From positions 33,161,908 through 33,225,907 of the forward strand of contig CM055888.1 in NCBI GenBank assembly GCA_029582165.1: a stretch of 64,000 bases of DNA. Direction: 5' to 3'. Source of the stretch: Portulaca oleracea. Its lineage: Eukaryota; Streptophyta; Magnoliopsida; Caryophyllales; Portulacaceae. Both the position numbers and the translations under genes were made by a program. This document shows positions 36,988 through 48,423 of the stretch, one piece after another. The notes under the pieces were generated by a model, which did no database searches, had not been told where the DNA came from, and saw only the letters and a list, made by a program, of their open reading frames with translations. How positions within the stretch are numbered: the first letter of the stretch is position 1; each line of letters begins with the position of its first letter.

Positions 36988-38162
36988 TTGAGGAAGCATC
37001 TAGCTGAATCTCTCAAAGCCAAGAAGAGAGTGATTCAAGGTACACCTCCACCAAGCTCTTCAGAGTTTGCCGAAGAAGGAGAGTATGACAACCGCTTTGG
37101 AGATTCTGAAGAGGAACAAGAAAGGAGACCAAGGAGAAGCCGAAGGAGTCACCAGGGCTATCTCGATGTTAAGGTCAAACATTCCAAAATTTGAAGGAAA
37201 GTTGGATCCAAATGAGTTCATCAAATGGTTGAGCAATGTTGAGAGGATTTTTTACTACAAGGAGATCCCTGAAAGCAAAAAGGAAAACTTGTTCCCTTAA
37301 AAGCTTAGAAAGTATGCTAATTTACTTGGAAAGTATGCTAAGACTAAAAAGAGAAAGGGAAACTAAAACTTCGGCAAAAAGAAGTCAAAACTCAAGGACA
37401 AAACTTCTACCCCCGTCCTATTTTCAATACAGTTATTCCCAACTCTATAACCTCCACGAAGGGTCCTTGAGTGTAGAAGAGTATACTAGGGAGTTTGAGC
37501 TCTTAATGAAGTGTGACTTGTAAGAACCCGAGGAACAAACCATTATGTGGTACTTAGAAGGCCTTGATCCTAAGGTTTCTCGTGTGGTTGAATTACAACA
37601 ATACTCAATTTTCGGTGAGGTCTCTATCCTTGCCCATAAAGTTCACCAACAACAAAAGGCCAAACCTATCAAAAAGAAATTTTCCAAACCCTTTCCCAAG
37701 AGTCAACCTTTTAACAAGGGGAGCTCTTACCCAACCCTAACCCCAACGCCTTCGACCTTCACCCCACAAAATTCCCAAGTTCCACAAAACAAGCCCAACC
37801 ATGGGAACACTACCAGCAGAAGGTGTTTTAAGTCTCAAGGACTTGGTCATATTGCTTTTGAGTGTCCAACCAGGAGAATCATCACCTTGACAGAATATGA
37901 AGCTACTCCAATTGAGGAAATTAAGGAAGAACAAGTGCTTTATGTCAAGGGACAAGAGGATGTGGTTGAACAAGCTAATGAAAGAGAATTGTTGGTTCTA
38001 AGAAGGATCTTAAGCAATATAAGAGACCCCAAGGACGATCAAAGAGAGAACATCATCCCGACAAGGTGCACTTTCCAATGGAAGGTGCACTCAATGATCA
38101 TTGACAAAGGAAATTGCACCAGTGTGGCTTCCGTTAGCATGTTTAATAAGCTCAACCTCTAG
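36988..38162 (+). pseudogene. gag and protease start of the decayed Ty3/gypsy element
   Basis: Three short overlapping frames (36988-37523) cover gag: KFEGKLDPNEFIKWLSNVER, LLPPSYFQYSYSQLYNL and SVEEYTREFELLMKC. A fourth frame (37545-38162) continues with MWYLEGLDPKVSRVVEL, a Pro/Gln-rich linker, a zinc knuckle whose second cysteine is serine (CFKSQGLGHIAFEC), and the protease start with DKG in place of the normal active site (MIIDKGNCTSVAS). There are at least three frame changes and several stops. The block order matches gag of the element at 8977-14054, with which it shares many motifs. Confidence 0.82.
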
Positions 38163-38365
38163 ATTTCTCCCTATCCTCAACCATACAACACCCAATGGCT
38201 AGATCAAGGTAAAGGTTTACAAGTTAACTTTTGATGTTCGATTTCCTTTTCAATTGAAAAGAATTACTTGGATGAAGTTTGGTGTGACATTATACCTATA
38301 GATGCTTGACATATTTTATTGGGAAGTCCTTGGTTGTTTGGCAGTAGGGCAAGCAAGATGGGTAT

Positions 38366-39285
38366 TTGAATACCTATTCGTTTCCAAAAAGGAGAAAAGA
38401 AAATAACCTTGGCCCCATTAAGCCCCCACCAACTCCACAAAATAAGCCATCAATGAACCTTATCCAAGGAGAATCAGTCCTCAAGGCCTCACTTTATAAG
38501 TTTAGAGCCTTTAAGGACAGGATTCTCATGAACCTTGAAGATCCCAACTTACCAACAACTATCCACCCCATGGCCAATGCCCTCTTTGAGCAATTCGCCC
38601 ATGTGTTTCCAGAAGATATTCCCCCTGGTTTGCCACCTAAAAGATCCATCGAACTCCACATTGATCTCGTGCCAGGATCAATGTTACCAAACAAACCAGC
38701 ATATAGCACAAACCCCAAAGACACAATTGAGGTTCAAATGCAGCTTGATGAGCTCATTTCCAAGGGCCTTCTGAGAGAAAGCCTTAGTCCTTGTCATGTT
38801 CTGACCTTGCAAGTGCCAAAGAAGGATGGTAGTATGAGAATGTGTGTGGATAGCCGAGCCATTAACAAAATCACAGTCAAGTGCAGGCATCCTATAACAA
38901 GGCTTGAAAATGCAATGAGTTATATGCCTCATGTGTACTTTCCAAGATTGACTTGAGAGGCGGCTATTATCTAATCCAAATTAGAGAAGGGGATGAGTAG
39001 AAGACTGCATTTAACACCAAGGGAAGTAATTACAAGTGGCTTGTTATGCCCTTCGGCCTGTCCAATGCCCTAAGTACCTTCATGAAGTTGATAAATCAAG
39101 TGTTGTGGCCCTTCATTGGTAAATTTGTTGTTTGTTTTGACGAAATTTTGATCTATAGCAAATCTGAAAGAGAACACCAAGGTCACTTGTTTCAAGTCAT
39201 CAGTGTCCTTGAGAAGGACAATCTCTTTGGCAATTTCAAGAAGTTCTCTTTTTTACCAAGGTCACTTGTCTCGACTACATTGTGA
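38366..39285 (+). pseudogene. Reverse transcriptase of the decayed Ty3/gypsy element
   Basis: The frame 38366-38956 carries FAHVFPEDIPPGLPPKR, LQVPKKDGSMRMCVDSRAIN and ITVKCRHPITRLE. A stop and shift near 38945-39000 interrupt the LRGGYYLIQIREGDE block. The frame 39046-39285 carries [19 protein letters not shown] and the catalytic loop as [11 protein letters not shown]. The second catalytic aspartate is glutamate, so the enzyme would be dead even if expressed. Confidence 0.85.
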
Positions 39286-39375
39286 CTCCCCGAGGAATCA
39301 AGGTGGATGAGAGCAAGATTGAAGTCATCAAGTCCTAGCCAGTTCCAAAGAGCATTCATGATGTGAGGAGCTTTC

Positions 39376-39832
39376 ATGGCCTTGCCTCGCATCTATCAGA
39401 GATCCATCAAGGATTTCAGCATTATCATGGCGCCAATGATTGAGGTGTTTGAGGTTGAGTGTCATGCATCTGGCATCGTCGACATCAGAGGAGTGTTGAT
39501 TCAAGAAGATTGCCCTTTGGCCTATTTTAGTGAGAAGTTGTGTGACTCAAGAAGGAAGTAATCAACATACAATAAAGAATTTTATGCCATTGTGAGGTGC
39601 CTCGAACATTAGAGCCATTATTTGGTTGCCAATGAGTTCATACTACACTGATCACAAGGTCTTGAAGTACATCCAACGCCAACACAAGCTCAACTCAAGC
39701 CATGCTAAGTGGGTTGAATACCTCCAATCCTTCCATTTTTCCATCAAGCACAAGTCACGGAAGTTGAACCAAAGCGTTGATACCTTATTCGGGAGGTATT
39801 TGCTGTTATTTCAACTAGATGCTTGTATCTAG
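39376..39832 (+). pseudogene. RNase H of the decayed Ty3/gypsy element
   Basis: Two frames carry FEVECHASGIVDIRGVL...AYFSEKLCDSRRK and YYTDHKVLKYIQRQHKLNSS. The DAS motif has become HAS. A stop (TAA near 39560) and a frameshift separate them. The end (KLNQSVDTLFGRY) corresponds to the N-x-x-A-D-x-L-S-R motif with the key residues changed. Confidence 0.78.
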
Positions 39833-39856
39833 GTTTTGAACATCTAAAGTCTTTGT

Positions 39857-40823
39857 TTGTTGACGACGAGGATTTTCGAGAATTGTATAAAGATTGTCAA
39901 GGACATGCCTATTCAAGGGTGCCTAAATGTGCGTTCCAAGGAGCGGAACAAGAGAGTTGTTGATCCGAGAGGTGCACGGAAGATCTTTAGCAGGTCACTT
40001 TGGAGAATCCAAGACCTTGACGATGCTCAGGAACATTATTATTGGCCAAGGATGAACAAGGACCTTAAGATGTTATGAAGAGATCTGCCACTTGCCAAAT
40101 AGCTAAGAGGCACCCGTTACCCCAAGGTTTGTACACACCTTTACCCATGCCCAACTCACCATGAGTTGAGACTTGTTCTTAAGTTGCCAAGGACATTGAG
40201 TGGCAAAGATTTTATTTTTGTGGTGGTTGAGAGTGGCTCAATTTATTCCATATTCCAAGAGTAATGATGTCACCTTCATTGCGGAGGTATACTTTAGTGA
40301 GGTTGCAAAGCTTTCACGGTATTCCAAGGTCCATTGTATCCGTTAGGGAAACCAAGTTCCTCAACCCTTTTTAGGTTACCTCATGGAAGAAGATGGGTAC
40401 CAAGCTCCAGTACAGCACAACTTGACATCCTCAAACTAATGGGCCAACAGAAGTCGCCAACAGAACGTTGGGTAACTTGTTGAGGGCCTTGATTAGATCC
40501 AAAACCAAGGCCTGGGATCTTCAACTCATGCGGAAGTCGCCAACGGGGCTCCCAGCAAAACTACAAGGCTATCTCCATTCAAGGTGGTCAATAGGATTAA
40601 ACCCTCTAAGACCCTTAAATGTGTTACCAAGGACCTTGCCCGAGAAGTCAAGTGTGGACAACATCAAAACAGTGGAAGAAATTCAAAAGTTGCATGAGAA
40701 GGTTAAGGCTAAGATTGAGTAGTCCAATGCTTCTCATCAAGCTTAAGCCAACAAGCATAGGAAGAAGATAAGTTTCCAACCAGGAGACTTAGTTTGAATC
40801 CACTTAAGGAAGGAGAGATTCCT

Positions 40824-40865
<42 letters not shown>

Positions 40866-41050
40866 AAGTTGATGCCAAGGGCAAATGGTCCTTTCGAGAT
40901 CCTTTAGAAGATTAATGACAACGGCTACAAGGTTGATTTGCCTGATCATTATGGAGTTTTAGCAACTTTCAATGTGGCCAATTTAAGTCCTTACCTTAAA
41001 GACGAGCCTTTGGTCAACCGCAAATCCTTTCCAACAAAGGAAGGATGATG
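39857..41050 (+). pseudogene. Integrase and polyprotein end of the decayed Ty3/gypsy element
   Basis: The zinc-binding region survives in pieces (AQEHYYWPRMNKDLKML, then a CHLCQIAKRHPLPQ-like block near 40085-40120). The catalytic core has several stops and shifts. The end of the polyprotein is readable at about 40970-41045 as NVANLSPYLKDEPLVNRKSF, similar to the usual NVADLSPY ending of this group. A (GA)n tract of ~36 bp (40829-40864) interrupts the coding sequence. There is no sign of a chromodomain. Confidence 0.65.
40829..40864. repeat. (GA)n microsatellite
   Basis: About 18 GA units within the integrase remnant, probably expanded after the element died. Confidence 0.9.
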
Positions 41051-41194
41051 GAGGTCTATCCTTAGGTGACCACCCTAGGTCAAGGTGATCAAGACAAGCA
41101 AGAAGAAGGCTAGCCTCATAGCATCCAAAGCCATCAGAACAACCAAGCAAGAAAATCAAGTCCCCAAGGACTGAAAAGTCCTCGCCAAGGACCT

Positions 41195-41681
41195 TGACGG
41201 TTGCGCTGCCAACCTCCATAATAGACTCGATTTCAAGTCTGGGTTTGTTTATCCGATTGCATCAATGGTGGAAAACTTTTGGAAGGACTTTCCTCTAGTA
41301 TGAGATATTACAACCTATTGGGGAAAGTCATCCAATATCCTTGGAATTTTCCAACCAGCAAGGACCTTTCAAGGTGGGCGGCAGCTTGTTTCCTATTGGC
41401 TAGCCGAAAAAAAGTTTTCGTCATCAACTTTCCAAGGCAGCTGCAAAATAGGCTAATAAGCCTAGCATGTCAAATCAAAATAATGTTATGTCTTTGCCCA
41501 ATTGCAACTATCATTAGAAGTTTAATTATTACTTAATTTATGCTTAACTATGTTGCTATGGCCTTGGTTTTAATCATGTTTAAACCTTTCGCAATGACTA
41601 AGGAAGGTTTTGCCATGAAAGGCAATTTATAAATAGCCTTCCTTGCTACTTGTAAAACCAAGTTGAAGTTTTATGAAAGAA
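41195..41681 (+). repeat. 3' LTR of the decayed Ty3/gypsy element, first half
   Basis: Matches 36015-36488. It stops at TATGAAAGAA, where LINE sequence begins. Confidence 0.8.
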
Positions 41682-42900
41682 AAACTGCAGGAAAATCCAA
41701 ACTGTGCCCATCTAAATAATTGGCATATCAGACTTCTTAAGCAAAGAGAGAAACTCCATCTTTTTAACCAAAAGTACTGGGGTGAATGGGCTAGAAAAGA
41801 ATGGCTAGTGAACGGTGATAGAAATTCGAAATTTTTCTTTATGACTATGAGAGCAAGGAAAGCTAGAGTTACTATTAATAAGCTCAAAATTGACGATACC
41901 TTCTGGTCGGAGGACCCCGACATCATTAGGAATACATTAATTCGAGATTTCAAAATGAGGCTCCAAACTGAGGTAGCTAGAGATAGAAGAATAAACATTG
42001 ATCTCCCAAGGTGTATCTCCAATGATGACAACTTAATGTTGATAAAGGAGGTTTCTGAAGATGAAATAAGAATAGCTGTGTTTGAACAAAATAAGTATAC
42101 AACACCGGGCCTGGATGGGTTTGGTATTGCCTTTTTTCAAAACCATTGGCAGGTTGTGAAGGATGATCTATGCAGAGCTATAAAAGCCTTCTTTAGGCAT
42201 GGTAAACTCTTGAAACAAGTAAATCATACTCTCATTACGTTAATTCCAAAGAATAATAATCCGTCTACTTCTTCGCATTTTAGGCCTATTAGTCTTCGTA
42301 ACAGCTTGTATAAAATCATTGCAAAAATCCTTGTAAATAGATTGAGACTTGTTCTGGATAAAATTATTGATCCGGTCCAGAGTGCTTTTGTCCCCAATCG
42401 GTCCATTCATGATAATATTTTAATTACCCATGAAATTATTAATAAATTTGCGAACACTAAAGGGAAGAAAAGTTGGGTGGACTAAAATTAGACATGGAAA
42501 AGGCTTATGATCGTTTGGAGTGGGATTTTTTGTTCCAGGTGCTTGACCAGATTGGATTTCACCAAACGTGGATCTCATGGATCAAAGAATGTGTAACGAC
42601 GGTATCATACTCAGTGATGGTTAATGGTGAACCCTGCGGCTTCTTCAACCCATCAAGAGGCATTAGACAAGGTGACCCACTTTCGCCCTATTTATTTATA
42701 ATATGTATGGAAGCTTTAGTAACACTATTGAGGAAGGAAATGAACAGACCAAGATCTTGTATTCGCTTAAAATCGCACTGCGGGCGGACCGCATCCCTTA
42801 CCTTCTGTTTGCTGATGACTGTCTTGCTTTCTACCAATCCAACGAGGAATCTTGTATTCGCTTACAATCTATTTTAAGTCGTTACTGTGGCCTGTGAGGT
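41682..42900 (+). pseudogene. LINE ORF2, reverse transcriptase domain
   Basis: The frame runs from within the LTR (ATG at 41673, fortuitous) through NGDRNSKFFFMTMRARK, TTPGLDGFGIAFFQ, HFRPISLRNSLYKIIAK and SAFVPNRSIHDNILI. A frame change near 42473-42485 is followed by LDMEKAYDRLEW (first catalytic Asp) and GIRQGDPLSPYLF. A second change near 42700-42870 precedes YLLFADDCLAF with both catalytic aspartates (about 42808-42819). The catalytic residues remain, but at least two frameshifts break the protein. Confidence 0.88.
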
Positions 42901-43039
42901 CAACTAATTAACTTCAATAAGTCTGCCATAACCTTTTCAAAGAATGCTGATGCCCGCACTAAGCAAAATGTTGCAGGTATTTTTGGTATCAGGCACTAAG
43001 AGAATTTTGGAAAATATCTTGGCTGCCCAGTTTTTAAAG

Positions 43040-44302
43040 GTAGACCGACCAGGAGTTGTTTCGCAGATTTGGTGGCCAAGGCCGCGGATAATCTGCAGAA
43101 TTGGAAATCGAAATTCATTTCAAAAGCAAGTAGAAAGGTACTAATTCAATCTCATATCGAATCTATGCCAACTCACACTATGCAGTGTTTCTGAATTCCT
43201 AAGGATACAGCTCGTCAAATAAATCGAACTAGCAGGAATTTTTTTTGGAAGGATCTGAACACAAATAGGGGGATTCCCCTTGTGGCCTGGGACAAAATCT
43301 GCCTCCCAAAAATATATGGTGGATTGGGACTGAGGAAGATGGAGGCAGTCAATGACGCGTTTTTGTGCAAGCTTTGCTGGAAACTACTGTTTGGTAGTGG
43401 GCTTTGGGTCGACCGAATGAGGGCCAAATACATCCAAAGTTCAGACCTTTTAAATATTGATGCAAAATAATCAGACTCTTGGGCGTGGAAGTCCATCCTA
43501 CAGATAAGACCCCTTTCCTCCAAGGGTCTTAGATGGAAATTGGGTAATGGCCGCAAGATCAAATTTTGGACCAACAATTGGTGTGCCCCTGAAAATCTAT
43601 TGGTACTTGAAAAAATTCAGCACCTGGATAACATAGACCAGGAGCTCAGGGTTGCAGACCTCATTCTTCCAACAAATCGTGGGATAGAAATCGGTTGGCC
43701 TCTTTGGTAGTGATGAGACGATTCGCCTTATTTTGGCCATCCCAATCCCTATTAACGATATGGACGACATGATGTGTTGGGGTCTAACGGGCAATGGAAA
43801 CTTCTCCACTAAGTCGGCAACCTGGTTGGCTCACTGGATTTCGCCGGAAAGGGAAGCTTGGAAGATGAGATGGATTTGGGATCTAAATGTTCAACCTAAG
43901 CTGAAGGTTTTCCTTTGGCAACTGTGCCACAATGCTTTGCCGACCAAGACCACTCTTAGGACAAGGGGTATGCAGCTAGATAATGTATGCCCCTTATGTA
44001 AGGGTGAGAAGGAATCGAGGGATCATCTTTTTTTAAAATGTCCTGTAGCGGAGGAACTCTGGAGGGTGGCAGTTAGTCATGGTTGGATCAAACACCGTCC
44101 TGATGGTAGAAATGGCTATGAATTACCGCAGTTACTTGAGTTAATCAATACTGGTGATTATGGCGGCAACATAGACCGTGTAGTGGCGTTGATTTGGAGC
44201 TTATGGAAGTCACGAAATGGTACAGCCATTCGAAATGAGAGTTTTAATCAGATACAGACTCTCATTAGGGCAAAGAGAGCTGCAGCAGAATGGAGAATTT
44301 GA
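43040..44302 (+). pseudogene. LINE ORF2, connection and zf-RVT region
   Basis: The stretch 43282-43470 (LVAWDKICLPKIYGGLGLRK, KLCWKLLFGSGLW) is the post-RT connection. 43733-44302 is one open frame with WGLTGNGNFSTKSA, WIWDLNVQPKLKVFLWQLCH, the zinc-binding CPLCKGEKESRDHLFLKC (C-x2-C..H..C) and VALIWSLWKSRNG. Frame changes lie between 42900 and 43280 and near 43470-43730. Confidence 0.8.
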
Positions 44303-44308
44303 CACAAA

Positions 44309-44785
44309 TTGAATGCGGACTTTCAGGAGAACTCGCAAGATTGTCAAGGTGGAACCAGTAGGCGACCAGCCAGATTGAAATGGACTAAGCCTTCGAGAGG
44401 CTGGCACAAATTAAACTTTGATGGCTATAGAATGAACTCAAATGCGGCTGGAGGCTTTATCATAATGGATCATAGTGGAAGGATGACCTTGGCTTCAATG
44501 TTTAATTGTTGGAATGCGCCAATATTAGTGGCGGAAGCTTTGGCACTGACGAACGGTATTCAGGCAGCCTTACTGGCGGGATACAAGTGGGTTCATCTTG
44601 AAGGTGATATCAAGATCCTCATTGATGCGGTTAAAGGGATTTGCAAAACTCCATGGATGATAGAGACGCTGGTTCAAGACATCAAGAACCTTCTACATAG
44701 GGTTGAAAGATTTAAAATAAATCATATTTACCGAGAAGGAAACAGGGCGGCAGATTGGTTAGCAAAAAAAGGCCATAGTGTTTAA
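44309..44785 (+). pseudogene. LINE C-terminal RNase H domain
   Basis: The open frame starts just after the TGA that ends the zf-RVT frame (44300-44302). It carries WHKLNFDGYRMN (first catalytic Asp), a GGFIIMDHSGRM strand, AEALALTNGIQAAL with the catalytic Glu, LEGDIKILIDAV (second Asp) and IYREGNRAADWLAKKG (final Asp). All four acidic residues are present, so this domain is well preserved. It was probably fused to ORF2 in the intact LINE. Confidence 0.82.
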
Positions 44786-44933
44786 CATCCTACTTTTTGG
44801 TATAACCCTTGTAATGATGAGTTCAAAACCATTGTAATTGAGGATGCTTTAGGTTGATTCCTTGTGAAAAGGACAACCTAGAGTGGTTTGTATCTTACCT
44901 TGAGGGCAAAAAAAAAAACAAAAAAAAAAAAAA

Positions 44934-45019
44934 CCTTCATCAGTCATTGGCAAACTGCCTTAGCTGACTTGATTGAAGTATTTCAACCTTGATTGCCTCT
45001 CTTGCAGAGAAGTACATCA
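44934..45019 (+). repeat. 3' LTR of the decayed Ty3/gypsy element, second half
   Basis: Matches 36720-36807 and ends TACATCA. Confidence 0.72.
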
Positions 45020-46265
45020 CTTTGTGAGGGAAATAATTCAGGGCAAATTTCAACCAGAGGGAATTGAGTGGGTAAACTAACTAAAAACAAATCTAAATGA
45101 ATAAAAAAAGGCCGAGATGGTAAAGATTTCGGAAAAAAGTACTTCCCATTTTGGGAGATGAAACACAAAACTTAATGACCTCATCATCCCTTTCACTAAA
45201 ATAATGCTCTAAAAACCATTACATGTACTAAGGAGGCCACAAGCACCAACAATGCTTGTCAAGAAAAAACAAAAATTATGGAAATTTGTCAAAACCTCAC
45301 AAACAAAAAATTCAAGAATTGAGAATTGTTAACTTCACATCTAACAGCCACCTAGTGTGGCGAAAAATGAATATCTTCATTCAAAATACTACAACACTTG
45401 TAGAACTTCCACTTCATCATGTAGTTACTATTTTTTCTGCGAGCTTGGTATCAGCACACTCTTAGAGGACTAGACCAGCTACATGCAAGATGTTTTCTGG
45501 AGTTCCAAAATAGGTCATTACAATGATTAGTTCAAAAGCATACTCACTTAACGGCATTCTATTAAATAATTTTATCCTCCCAGCATTCAACCACACAGCC
45601 CAAGTCATTGCATTGCATAATTTCATGGATGTTACTTGAGAAGCCCAAAGCTAGGATTATGTTCCGGGAGCACAGAAGCATAAAATACTCATAAAAGTTG
45701 CTACTTGTGCTCATAAACTTCAACAAAAGTTGTTCACAAAACTACTATATATGCTCCTAAACTTCCACAATAAATGCCCATCTAACCTTGACTAAAAAAC
45801 ACAGGATATTCATCAACAAAGAGCTTGCTAGAGCTCATTCATAATGGGATGCCACTAAAAACACTAATACAATGTTTATAAACAGATGATGCAATCCTAA
45901 ACTCTACCATAATGCTCATGAACCTCATGAAAAATTTTCATAAACTCCACTACAAAACTCATAAACCCTTATAGGAATAAAACATGCTTGGTGCACTGAA
46001 GCATGGTACTTAGGGAGTATAATCCTATTTGCATGGGAGCTTCACAATTTTGACTTTTAAATATCTCGTTTGTCCCAACCCAAAGCCCTAACACCGTCAA
46101 CAATGCAATCGTGCAAATCTAACGAAACTAGAAAGACAAGTTAATAATTAGTAGAAACCCCTGAAAACTCCAGCTCTTTAACCACCAGAACGAAAGATAG
46201 TACACAACCCAAAAGTTAGAAGACAGTAAAACAGAAATTGAGTAATGAGAAAGAGAGAAAACCAC
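45020..46265 (-). other. First intron of the DTW gene, distal part
   Basis: AT-rich sequence without a recognisable domain, RNA gene or element end. The proposed donor GTGGTT lies at 46260-46265 on the minus strand. Confidence 0.45.
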
Positions 46266-46664
46266 GAGTCTACCGCCATTGCCACCAAAGCTCATAAGGG
46301 CATCAGTCTCAGTCTCCAAAGCTTTCAAGTAATGAATGGAGTCGACAACCATGGCGGGGAGAGTGGAGGTAGTGCCCCAGCCCTGCCACTCCTGCAAAGT
46401 GATTGTCCCGTCAACAGAGTGAGGAGTCCTAGTTTGCCGTCTCCGTGGAGGAGAGAAAGAGCTCGAAATGGACCTCGGCCTCGGCCTCGATAAGAAAGTG
46501 GCGTAGCCATTGCTGCTTCTGATACTGGGACTTCTACCAAGATCCATTTTAGTATAGAGTTTGAAGATGGAGGCAGATTCAGTGAATGCCAAGGAAGATT
46601 GTGGACCAACGAGAAAAACTTTGCTGTTCAAGGTCAAGGGCCGTAACTGTGTCACTCTCGGCAT
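46266..46664 (-). CDS. Probable first exon of the DTW-domain protein gene
   Basis: Starts at ATG 46664 and gives 133 residues before a possible GT donor at 46265. The N-terminus (residues 1-90) is rich in Ser, Arg and Pro with few acids (SRPRPRSISSSFSPPRRRQ), resembling an organellar transit or disordered leader. Residues 89-133 are TITLQEWQGWGTTSTLPAMV..ALMSFGGNGGRL. The exon ends in phase 0, and the downstream exon at 30541 starts in phase 0 with GDFKMEEDKKH. I recall an LQEWQGWG..FGG.GGKLQGDFK arrangement in plant DTW proteins, which is why I join them across 15.7 kb. It could instead be an unrelated ORF. The joined protein would be 411 residues. Confidence 0.6.
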
Positions 46665-46797
46665 GGAGAAGCCTCTTCTTGAAGTTTGATTCGGTAGGGT
46701 TTCGACTTTCTAAAACCCAGAACATGAATTGATTCTTTCCGTTTTATCAGCAAATATTAGATCACAGTATACCCACCTTTGTGCTATTAAATTGTAA
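46665..46797 (-). promoter_or_regulatory. 5' leader/promoter of the DTW gene up to the foldback element
   Basis: Only 133 bp separate the start codon from the inserted Mutator-like element. I see no clear TATA box. The leader includes GGGTTTTAGAAAGTCG and an AAACCCTA word common near plant housekeeping-gene starts. Confidence 0.4.
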
Positions 46798-48067
46798 GGG
46801 AAATTGGATTCTAATAATACGAACTTTCGATTCAGTGATGAATAATCTGACTTTATTGCCTCAATGTCTGTACGCCAGTTAAGATTAATTTGATTTCGTG
46901 ATCTGACGATGTGAGCGGACGCTACCGATTGTTTTAACTTTGCCACGTCATCCACGTTGACTTAAAAAAAATAAAACCCTATGTTGCTCTGAATAATACG
47001 AATTTTTTTCTCTCCCTAAAAATCTCAGATCTCATTTTTACTTTTCATCTTCTTCAATCCTCCCCTCTCTCTCTTCCTCCATCATAATCAAACCCAGAAA
47101 ACTTCATTAGAAAGCAATTCTTCATCAATCTTTCACCAAAATTACATGAACTTAAGTGATTGAAACTCTAACCGACAAGAAAGGGTCCTAATTCATCAAA
47201 TACCCACTACCCAGTTCACAAAATTGGACTAAACAAGCACTCTTTCCTTCAACCTTCTTCTTCTTATTCACCTTCTTCTGCTTCAACCCTTCAATTTCCT
47301 AGACCTAATCCTTCCTCATCTTCTTTTAATGGTATGTCATTTCTTTGCCTTTTCATGCCATCCACTTCTACTTGGATAGTGTGTTTTTTGCTTTTTTTTG
47401 GTGGTTCAATGTCAGATTTTGTTTGCAATTTCAAAGCTGGGTGTTTTGTAATTTGGGGGTTTATGATTGTATGCTGGAGGGTCGGGATGTGTTTGCGATT
47501 TGGAAGTTGACTGTTTTGGCAATTTGTAGTTTGCGATTTGTGTTTTTCATGCTGGAATGTCGAAATACATTTGCAATTTGAGATTTTAGGTTTGAAATAC
47601 ATTTGCAATTTGAGATTTTAGGACCCTTTCTTGTGGGTTAGGGTTTCAACCACTTAAGTTCATGTAATTTTGGTGAAAGATTGATGAAGAATTGCTTTCT
47701 AATGAAGTTTTCTGGGTTTGATTCTGATGGAGGAGGAGAGAGAGGGGGAGGATTGAAGAAGATGAAGAAGTAAAAATGAGATCTGAGATTTTTAGGAGAG
47801 AAAAAAGTTCGTATTATTCAGAGCAACATAGGGTAAACTTCCTATTATTTTTTAAGTCAATGTGAATGACGTGGCAAAATCAAAACAATCAGGCGCGTGC
47901 CTCCGCCGCCACGTCAGACTTCCACCGAGTCAAATTAATCTTAACTCGGTGGCGTGTTATTGGGGGCAGCAAGGGGTCAAAGTTCGTATTATTCATCATT
48001 GAATCGAAAGTTCGTATTATTAAGTCTTATATGGCCAAAAGTTCATATTATTAGAATCCAATTTCCC
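46798..48067. mobile_element. Mutator-like foldback element with 9-bp duplication
   Basis: The termini are inverted: GGGAAATTGGATTCTAATAA at 46798 and its complement ending at 48067. The arms run to about 47188 and from about 47621 (roughly 390 and 450 bp). The flanks are the perfect duplication AAATTGTAA (46789-46797 and 48068-48076). Nine-base duplications and long arms are typical of Mutator-like elements. No transposase is encoded. Confidence 0.9.
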
Positions 48068-48423
48068 AAATTGTAATATATCAATCTGTATTATTAGATA
48101 ACAATATTCTTAATCTTTATATTTATATTTATGTGAGATTATCATATCAACAGTGACTAAGGGATGTGTTTAGGCCTGATTTTAGGCCTAAATATCGCCT
48201 TTTGGCTTGTTATTTTTTGCTCGATTCCAAGTCTTTTTCATCGTTTTTATTAGTGTTTTAGTTGTTTTGTAGGTTTTCGCACTTTTGGAGCAAAAGCAAG
48301 GAAAACGGACTAAAATGAGGCTTTTTAGGGAATCCCGAGTGATTTCCCGAGCCAAGCCGTGCCGAGAGCCGAAGCGGAGCTGACCTGGGAAGCTCTTCTC
48401 CAACTTTGGTGCTGCTCAATGAG

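Larger units (their letters stand above)
41682..44933 (+). mobile_element. 5'-truncated L1-type LINE
   Basis: A 3.25-kb non-LTR element starts inside ORF2 after the endonuclease domain and ends in an A-rich tail (44908-44933). It encodes RT, a zf-RVT zinc-binding region and a C-terminal RNase H, an arrangement found in plant L1 elements. No flanking duplication is visible, and 231 bp of the host LTR are absent at the site. Confidence 0.88.
36015..45019 (+). mobile_element. Decayed Ty3/gypsy element with a LINE in its 3' LTR
   Basis: Direct repeats 36015-36807 and 41195-41681 plus 44934-45019 are the LTRs, starting TGACGGTTGC and ending TACATCA. The interior, read left to right, is gag, protease, RT, RNase H and integrase, all broken. 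The 3' LTR is split by an L1-type LINE and lacks the 231 bp that correspond to 36489-36719. No matching 5-bp target duplication is visible, which fits its age. It lies on the strand opposite to the DTW gene, inside the proposed first intron. Confidence 0.85.

Noticed and set aside
46128..46265. Extension of the first-exon ORF to its stop at 46128
   Set aside because: The residues after 46266 turn hydrophobic and low-complexity, and a GT donor in the right phase sits at the end of the conserved GGNGGRL block, so I treat this part as intron.
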